Positions 6,356 through 10,523 of a stretch of 10,523 nucleotides of DNA are shown here, piece after piece. Source of the DNA: Sulfurovum sp. (GTDB lineage Bacteria; Campylobacterota; Campylobacteria; Campylobacterales; Sulfurovaceae); NCBI GenBank assembly GCA_030626265.1, contig DAOUPF010000019.1:1-10523 (forward strand), given 5' to 3'. Numbering within the stretch: position 1 is the stretch's first letter; every line of letters starts with the position of its first letter. The translations under genes and the position numbers were made by a program. The notes under the pieces were generated by a model. It worked only from the letters and a program-made list of their open reading frames with translations. It was not told the origin of the DNA and made no database searches.

Positions 6356-6371
6356 TATAATTTGACATATT
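6356..6371 (+). promoter_or_regulatory. -10 box of the 41-residue ORF, overlapped by a repeated AATTTGACATATT site
   Basis: TATAAT at 6356-6361 predicts a start near 6367. The 13-base AATTTGACATATT at 6359-6371 overlaps the box and the start and is an exact copy of 6318-6330, 41 bp upstream, close to four helical turns. This could let a repressor bind both sites on one DNA face. Confidence 0.45.
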
Positions 6372-6383
6372 AAAGGAAAAATT

Positions 6384-6509
6384 ATGAATATCAAAACAAA
6401 TCGAGCTCTTCTAAAAGAAGCTATCAATAGCGGATGTAAAACAGTAGCACAATTAGCACACTACCTTAGAGTGCGAGCTCTCATGAATGAGACTTATCGT
6501 ACTTTTTAA
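6384..6509 (+). CDS. 41-residue putative DNA-binding small protein, divergent from the S24 repressor
   Basis: The ORF reads MNIKTNRALLKEAINSG, then CKTVAQLAHYLRV, then RALMNETYRTF. The segment around KTVAQLAHYLRV resembles the first helix and turn of a helix-turn-helix, so a very small Cro-like regulator is possible, but I do not recognise a family. AAAGGAA lies 6 nt before the ATG and a TATAAT box lies 23 nt before it, which supports expression. It stands opposite the S24 gene across a shared operator-rich spacer, like cI and cro in phage switches. It could also be the remnant of a longer regulator. Confidence 0.5.
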   Translation: MNIKTNRALLKEAINSGCKTVAQLAHYLRVRALMNETYRTF

Positions 6510-6538
6510 AAGATCCTTAAAAAATCTCTAGGAGAACT

Positions 6539-7738
6539 CTAGTCTAAGATTAGTATATCTACCTCTTCTCCTATATCTTTACTACTATCATCCTCTGAGG
6601 TGACGAGTAGTGTCATGGCTCCTAGCATATTGGTCATGATAGCACTTGTGCCTACTTTTTTGTCTGCAAAGTCAACAAAGTATCGCCCATCCTCTAGGGT
6701 CACATTGCAGGCAGTGAACTCTGCTTTTTTGGCACGCTTGATAAATATCTCTCTGAGAGTAGCTTTGACTTGAGATATCCTAAATACTCCATTTTGAAGT
6801 TTTTGTATCAATGGTATGATATATACCAGTGCCATTACAGTAGATGAGTATGCAAACCCTGGTAGCCCTACTATGAACTTGTCACCTCTTCTAGCTATGA
6901 TGATATGTTGTCCTGGTTTGACTCTAACACCTTTGAATACTATCTCGCAATCTAGCTCAAAAATCACATCTTTGACAAAATCAAAATCCCCAACACTAAC
7001 TCCACCTGTAGTCACTACTATATCACTTCTACTTATTGCATCTGCCATAGCAGTTGTGATACTCTCTTTATCATCCTTGATACACCCTAGCTGTAGGGGC
7101 TCACCACCATACTTTTTGACAATAGCCTATATAGTATAGTTGTTTGAGCTTCGTATCTGAGAGTCATTGGTCTGCTCTTCTCCGATATCTAGTAGCTCAC
7201 TACCAGTTGAGAGTATCGCCACTATTGGCTTTTGATAGACCAAAACTGTAGGGATATTTAGACTAGCTAACACTCCTATCTGAGAGAAGTCTACCACTTC
7301 TCCTCTAGGAATGAGCAGCTGTCCTTTGGCATAGTTCTCACCAGTCTCTCTCACTGAGAATCCACAAGGAACCTCCTCATGGATAACTATACTACTATCT
7401 ACTACCTCTACATTCTCTATAGGTATTAGAGTATCTGCACCCTCTGGCATCAAAGAGCCTGTAAAAGTCTTGATACACTCTTCATTGTTTACTATTTCTT
7501 TGGCATCAGAGCCTGCTGGATTGATACTAGCGATTTTTAGTCTACCTAGTGCTATATCTTCGTGTTTGAAGGCATAACCATCCATCGCAGAAGTAGGAAG
7601 CTCTGGAGAGTTGTGATCAGCTACTATATCCTCTGCTAGAACAAAACCCTGAGCCTCCATGAGGCTTACTCTTTTAGTCTTGAGGTTTTCTATCTCTATG
7701 GCTTCTAGCAGTTTTATAGATTCATCAAAATGCATCAT
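6539..7738 (-). pseudogene. moeA: Molybdopterin molybdenumtransferase MoeA, interrupted by an in-frame TAG
   Basis: MoeA inserts molybdenum into adenylated molybdopterin to finish the molybdenum cofactor. The coding sequence spans 400 codons, the usual MoeA length. A TAG at 7127-7129 (codon 204) splits it into 203 residues (7127-7738) and a remainder in the same frame; the first Met after the stop is at 7048. The protein reads SSNNYTI-stop-AIVKKYGGEP with no gap or frame change, so a single base substitution explains it. Before the stop are TSAMDGYA (Asp53) and STGSELL opening the MoCF domain; after it come TTGGVSVGD, KPGQH and VGLPGFAYS, with FAY where many MoeA have NP. TAG is used as an ordinary stop by several genes here, so recoding is unlikely. 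Its ATG overlaps the moaE stop as ATGA. This is either a recent nonsense mutation or a sequence error; without readthrough the insertase would be inactive. Confidence 0.85.
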
Positions 7739-8169
7739 GACAAAAGCCCTGCCCCATCCATTGGTGTACTTCTATCTTCTGCATATATTCGTTTCCCATC
7801 TTTGACATCATATTTCCAGATAGGAGCATTTGCTTTGAACCCCTCTACAAACTCATCTATGAGTTCGAGTGCTACACGGCGTTGTGGTGAGAAAACAGCT
7901 GATATGTACGAAGAGGTATGCACAGGCACATCACCTATAGCATGTGCCATCTTGACTATAGCTCCTCTTCCTACTGCCTTTTCTTGCCACTCATCAAACC
8001 ACTTTTTTAGAACTGGTTCATAGATATCAAAACTCAATGCATCTATACCATCTTCTGAGCGTATAATCCCGACAAAAGGAATGAATGCTCCATAGTTTGA
8101 CTGCATATCCTCATCTAGCCACCTACCAAATATCTCATTGGCATCTAATGGTCCATTATGAAGCTCCAT
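7735..8169 (-). CDS. moaE: Molybdopterin synthase large (catalytic) subunit MoaE
   Basis: MoaE forms a heterotetramer with MoaD and transfers two sulfurs to cyclic pyranopterin monophosphate, giving molybdopterin. The 144-residue protein shows the family core: FVGIIRSEDGIDALSFDIYEP (about 32-52), MAHAIGDVPV (74-83), a basic SPQRRVALELIDEFVEGFK segment (94-112) and APIWKYDVKDGKRIYAED (115-132). Lys119 in PIWK and Lys126 fall at the positions of the E. coli catalytic lysines. It begins 3 nt after the moaD stop codon. The Shine-Dalgarno GGAGGG is made of the last two moaD Gly codons. Its end overlaps the moeA start, so the three genes are surely one operon. Confidence 0.94.
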   Translation of the reverse strand: MELHNGPLDANEIFGRWLDEDMQSNYGAFIPFVGIIRSEDGIDALSFDIYEPVLKKWFDEWQEKAVGRGAIVKMAHAIGDVPVHTSSYISAVFSPQRRVALELIDEFVEGFKANAPIWKYDVKDGKRIYAEDRSTPMDGAGLLS

Positions 8170-8172
8170 AGC

Positions 8173-8394
8173 CTACCCTCCACAAACAGGAGGCAATATA
8201 GAGACTTTATCACCATCTTTTAGGACAGTTGCCAAGTCATTTACCATAGTATCATTGAGTGCTACTGCACATTTGTCAAGCCAAGTAGCTAAACTTGTAT
8301 CTTCTTTAAGTTTTGCCGAGACATCTGCCAAGGTCGATGCTTCCATCTCTATAGGGGCTTTACCAATGGGGCCTAAAAATTCTACTCTTATCAT
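8173..8394 (-). CDS. moaD: Molybdopterin synthase small (sulfur-carrier) subunit MoaD
   Basis: This 73-residue ubiquitin-fold protein carries sulfur as a C-terminal thiocarboxylate and donates it in the MoaE active site. The sequence ends ILPPVCGG; the terminal Gly-Gly is the hallmark of the family and the site of adenylation by MoeB-type enzymes, none of which is in this window. The N-terminus MIRVEFLGPIGKAPIEME and the VALNDTMVNDLATVLKDGDKVSILPPV strand pattern fit MoaD. AAAAGGAG lies 8 nt before the ATG. It is the first gene of the moaD-moaE-moeA operon, transcribed from a TATAAT box at 8421-8426 with a leader of only about 20 nt. Confidence 0.93.
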   Translation of the reverse strand: MIRVEFLGPIGKAPIEMEASTLADVSAKLKEDTSLATWLDKCAVALNDTMVNDLATVLKDGDKVSILPPVCGG

Positions 8395-8420
8395 GAGGAA
8401 CTCTCCTTTTATATGTGTGG

Positions 8421-8426
8421 ATTATA
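8421..8426 (-). promoter_or_regulatory. -10 box of the moaD-moaE-moeA operon
   Basis: An exact TATAAT on the minus strand predicts a start near 8414. It lies only 12 bp from the opposing TATAAT at 8439-8444, so the two polymerase footprints must overlap. Confidence 0.55.
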
Positions 8427-8438
8427 ATTCTTGTTTGG

Positions 8439-8444
8439 TATAAT
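8439..8444 (+). promoter_or_regulatory. -10 box for the 6S-like RNA / mqnA leader
   Basis: An exact TATAAT on the plus strand predicts a start near 8451, just before the closing stem of the structured RNA. TTGTTT at 8431-8436 is too close to act as a -35 element. Confidence 0.55.
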
Positions 8445-8450
8445 TACGCT

Positions 8451-8623
8451 TAATTAAACCCGAATTATGCAGTAGGATTGATGGAATAGCGTTTATGCTT
8501 GTGCCTTGGGTGTTTGTGAAAAATCTGAGTTTAACCCAAAGGTTAATCGATGATTTTCTCGCAAATGCCATAGGTGCAATGATAAATGCTAGTTGAGTAA
8601 TATCTAATGCATATTTCGGGGTA
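8451..8623 (+). ncRNA. ssrS: Rod-like structured RNA, candidate 6S RNA (or long mqnA leader)
   Basis: The segment folds end to end. A closing stem pairs 8459-8470 with 8609-8620 (one T/T mismatch). A large bubble of about 15 nt on each side follows (8472-8486 and 8592-8607). A long terminal arm pairs 8487-8496 with 8582-8591, 8499-8517 with 8561-8579 (a 2x2 mismatch and several G-U pairs), 8518-8525 with 8552-8560, and ends in the hairpin TTAACC-CAAA-GGTTAA (8531-8546). A rod of about 170 nt with a central bubble is the defining shape of 6S RNA, which mimics open promoter DNA and binds sigma-70 RNA polymerase. The 3' end runs straight into the mqnA ribosome-binding site without a terminator, so the RNA would be processed from, or act within, the mqnA transcript. 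Identification rests on hand-drawn structure, not on sequence homology. Confidence 0.5.
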
Positions 8624-8636
8624 AAAGGAGAGTACA

Positions 8637-9272
8637 TTGCTATTTGGTTCTATCTCATACCTCAATCTATTACCATTCCAGCTATTTCTGAAAAAAAATC
8701 TCAAAAGTTCTGCAGCCAAAATGTCATTTAGATATAAAAGAGCTGTACCTTCCCAGATAAATGCCTCACTAAAGCATGGAAGTATCAACGCTGCTTTCAT
8801 ATCCAGTATCCAATCACCCAACTTCAAATGCACAAATCTAGGTATCATCGCCCACAAAAAAGTCTATAGTGTATTTTCTATACCTGGGAAAAGAGAGATA
8901 GATCCTGCATCTGCCACATCAAACCATCTAGCCAAAGTCTTGTCACTTGAGGGCAAAGTCCTCATAGGGGACGCAGCACTCAAATACTATCTAGATGGAG
9001 GAGAAGGTATCGACCTGGCAGAGGCATGGTATGAGAAAACAGGACTCCCCTTTGTCTTTGCCAGACTCTGCTACAACAGACATGGAAAAGTCATAAACAA
9101 ACTTGCTAATGATTTTACACAAACAAAAGTCAAGATTCCACAATATATTTTAAAACAAGAAGCAAAAAAAAGAGGAATTACTACTAAGCAACTTTCATGG
9201 TACTTAGAGCATATTTATTATAAGATGGACTATAGAGCAGAGAGGTCTTTGAAGTTGTTTTTAAACGCATAA
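8637..9272 (+). CDS. mqnA: Menaquinone biosynthesis protein MqnA (chorismate dehydratase)
   Basis: MqnA dehydrates chorismate to 3-enolpyruvyl-benzoate, the first step of the futalosine menaquinone pathway used by Campylobacterota. The 211-residue cytosolic protein has the family opening GSISYLNLLPFQLF, INAAFISSIQS (about 50-60), KVLIGDAALKYY (107-118) and WYEKTGLPFVFARLCYN (131-147), all typical of the MqnA/MqnD periplasmic-binding-like fold. It is somewhat shorter than many MqnA proteins. Translation must begin at TTG 8637, because an in-frame TAA lies at 8622-8624; AAGGAG (8625-8630) sits 6 nt before the TTG. The gene shares its transcript with the structured RNA upstream. It converges with gltX, with a short hairpin between. 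A related MqnD-type enzyme is a less likely alternative. Confidence 0.85.
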   Translation: MLFGSISYLNLLPFQLFLKKNLKSSAAKMSFRYKRAVPSQINASLKHGSINAAFISSIQSPNFKCTNLGIIAHKKVYSVFSIPGKREIDPASATSNHLAKVLSLEGKVLIGDAALKYYLDGGEGIDLAEAWYEKTGLPFVFARLCYNRHGKVINKLANDFTQTKVKIPQYILKQEAKKRGITTKQLSWYLEHIYYKMDYRAERSLKLFLNA

Positions 9273-9277
9273 GTCAA

Positions 9278-9291
9278 GGAGAGGACACTCC
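9278..9291. terminator. Short GGAG-AGGACA-CTCC hairpin between mqnA and gltX
   Basis: A 4-bp stem around a 6-nt loop is followed by a C-run in the 29-bp spacer between the convergent mqnA and gltX genes. The stem is weak and no U tract follows. It shares GGAGAGGACAC with the minus strand of the hairpin at 5573-5602, so it may be a degenerate member of a dispersed 3'-end element. Confidence 0.35.
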
Positions 9292-9301
9292 CCCCCATCT
9301 A

Positions 9302-10523
9302 CTATATAATAGCAATAGCTTTCTCAATCCTCTTCACTGTCTCATCCACACCTAGTATAGCCATGATCTCATCCATACCAGAACCAGTCATAGAACCCAG
9401 TAGGCTCACACGCAGTGGCATACCTATCTTGCCAAAGCCTATCTCTTTATCTGCTACTAGTTTTTCCATTACCTCATGATAGTCACATGGAAGATGTAGC
9501 TCTTTATCCCAGTTTTGGAGCATAGTAGCAAAGTCACCTAGTATCTCTTTTGCTTCACCTTTGAAGGCTTTTTTGGATGCTTTTTCATCATACTGGGTTG
9601 GGGGAGTTAGTATGAGTTTTATCTGCTCTGCTAAGTCTACTAGAGTCTTGCCTCTCTCTTTTGTAGCATCCAGTAAAAGCTCTAGTTTGTCATGTCCCTC
9701 TACCTCTACACCATAATCTTTGAGTAGTTCTACTAGCTCACTGTTTGGCTTATTCTTGATATAGTGAGCATTTAACCATAGTAGCTTATCTAAGTTATAG
9801 TTTGATGAGCTCTTATTGATATTTTTTGGATCAAACAGCTCTATCATCTCTGCTAGTGAAAATATCTCTTGGTCTCCATGACTCCAACCTAGACGAACTA
9901 AAAAGTTGAGCAAGGCCTCAGGTAGATATCCCTGTTCTTTATACTCCATCACATCTGTAGCACCATCTCTCTTGGATAGTTTTTTACCTTGCTCATTGTT
10001 TATCATGGCAACATGATAGAAGTTTGGTATTTTGAAGCCTAGAGCACTATATACTACTATCTGCTTGGGAGTGTTGTACAGGTGGTCATCACCACGAATG
10101 ACATCAGTCTGCTCCATTAAGGCATCATCTATAGCTACTACAAAGTTGTATGTAGGAGAGCCATCACCTCTAGCTATCACAAAATCATCTACTTCTGATG
10201 CTGCTATATTTATCTCACCTTTTACACCATCAGTAAATGATATCATACCCTCTAGTGGTGCCTTGATGCGGATGACTGGTTCTGCACCCTCAGGAGGAGT
10301 ACCAGTAAAGTCACGGTATCTCCCATCATATCTAGTACGCTCTTTTCTAGCCATCTGCTCTTCCCTGAGAGTATCTAACTCCTCTCTACTCATATAGCAT
10401 TTGTAAGCTTTACCCTCTTGGAGTAGCTGGTCTACATATTTGGCATATATATCTGATCTATTAGACTGATACACAGCCTCGCCATCATAGTCCATTCCGA
10501 CCCAGTCAAATGCCCTTATGATA
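9302..10523 (-). CDS. gltX: Glutamyl-tRNA synthetase GltX (N-terminus beyond the window)
   Basis: The enzyme charges tRNA with glutamate, or acts as one of the two specialised GluRS copies common in Campylobacterota. The frame is open to the window edge: codons before the Met at 10493-10495 read IIRAFDWVG, continuous with MDYDGEAVYQSNR, so that Met is internal. About 75 N-terminal residues, including the HIGH motif, are missing. Visible are YKCYMSREELD, the catalytic-domain segment ARGDGSPTYNFVVAIDDALM, IRGDDHLYNTPKQ, the KMSKS-type loop GKKLSKRDGA and the SHGDQEIFS segment typical of bacterial GluRS, followed by the helical anticodon-binding region to the stop. I cannot tell GltX1 from GltX2 (which charges tRNA-Gln in some relatives) from this part. 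TAG stop; convergent with mqnA. Confidence 0.95.
   Translation of the reverse strand, partial: IIRAFDWVGMDYDGEAVYQSNRSDIYAKYVDQLLQEGKAYKCYMSREELDTLREEQMARKERTRYDGRYRDFTGTPPEGAEPVIRIKAPLEGMISFTDGVKGEINIAASEVDDFVIARGDGSPTYNFVVAIDDALMEQTDVIRGDDHLYNTPKQIVVYSALGFKIPNFYHVAMINNEQGKKLSKRDGATDVMEYKEQGYLPEALLNFLVRLGWSHGDQEIFSLAEMIELFDPKNINKSSSNYNLDKLLWLNAHYIKNKPNSELVELLKDYGVEVEGHDKLELLLDATKERGKTLVDLAEQIKLILTPPTQYDEKASKKAFKGEAKEILGDFATMLQNWDKELHLPCDYHEVMEKLVADKEIGFGKIGMPLRVSLLGSMTGSGMDEIMAILGVDETVKRIEKAIAII

Noticed and set aside
5610..6509. Complete prophage around the S24 repressor
   Set aside because: No integrase, replication, capsid or lysis genes are present; neighbours on both sides are ordinary chromosomal genes.
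6510..6538. Terminator of the moeA operon
   Set aside because: A T-run exists on the minus strand (around 6519-6525), but I could not find a convincing stem before it.
6539..7738. Recoded TAG (pyrrolysine or alternative genetic code) in moeA
   Set aside because: TAG is the normal terminator of the SUI1-like gene, the dksA-like gene, moaD, gltX and moeA itself, and nothing in the window suggests pyrrolysine genes.
8531..8546. TTAACCCAAAGGTTAA as a CRP/FNR (NssR-like) binding site
   Set aside because: The half-sites TTAAC and GTTAA are separated by 6 instead of 4 bases, and the sequence lies downstream of the predicted start where it forms the terminal hairpin of the structured RNA.
8422..8857. 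Minus-strand ORFs opposite the mqnA leader and the 5' part of mqnA
   Set aside because: They are shadows of the structured RNA and of mqnA, have no recognisable domains, and conflict with the two promoters.

Overview
The window looks like chromosomal DNA from a member of the Campylobacterota (epsilonproteobacteria), possibly near Sulfurimonas or Sulfurovum. The genus is a guess. The evidence is the style of the protein families (class III NrdD, NhaA with a long cytosolic loop, a short DksA/TraR-type protein, MqnA of the futalosine menaquinone route), AT-rich spacers with TATAAT boxes and no clear -35 elements, and heavy use of ATA, CTA and AGA codons. Nearly all of it is compact housekeeping sequence. 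I see no transposase, integrase, CRISPR array, rRNA or tRNA.

Layout, left to right. (1) nrdD (minus), the oxygen-independent ribonucleotide reductase, diverges from a yaaA-family gene (plus). The spacer holds an exact TTGAT-N4-ATCAA site placed to activate nrdD. The nrdD reading frame stops just before the glycyl-radical loop should appear. (2) nhaA (minus), a Na+/H+ antiporter, has hairpin-forming AACCTTATAA elements on both sides. (3) A tight plus-strand group encodes a 32-residue membrane microprotein, an SUI1/YciH-like protein and a DksA/TraR-like zinc-finger protein. (4) A minus-strand CI/LexA-like S24 repressor diverges from a 41-residue ORF, and the spacer is full of operator-like repeats. 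(5) The minus-strand operon moaD-moaE-moeA encodes the two molybdopterin synthase subunits and the molybdenum insertase. moeA is cut by a single in-frame TAG. (6) A plus-strand transcription unit starts back to back with moaD. Its first about 170 nt fold into a 6S-RNA-like rod with a central bubble and lead directly into mqnA (TTG start). (7) gltX (minus) lacks its N-terminus because the window ends.

Functional links: nrdD, the molybdenum cofactor operon and menaquinone synthesis all fit anaerobic or microaerobic respiratory life. moaD, moaE and moeA act in sequence in one pathway. The YciH-like and DksA-like proteins are both of kinds that adjust translation or transcription. The signals most worth following are the 6S-like RNA/leader before mqnA, the orphan CI-type switch, the FNR-type site before nrdD, and the two apparently broken genes (nrdD 3' end, moeA). 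The breaks may be real decay or sequence errors.
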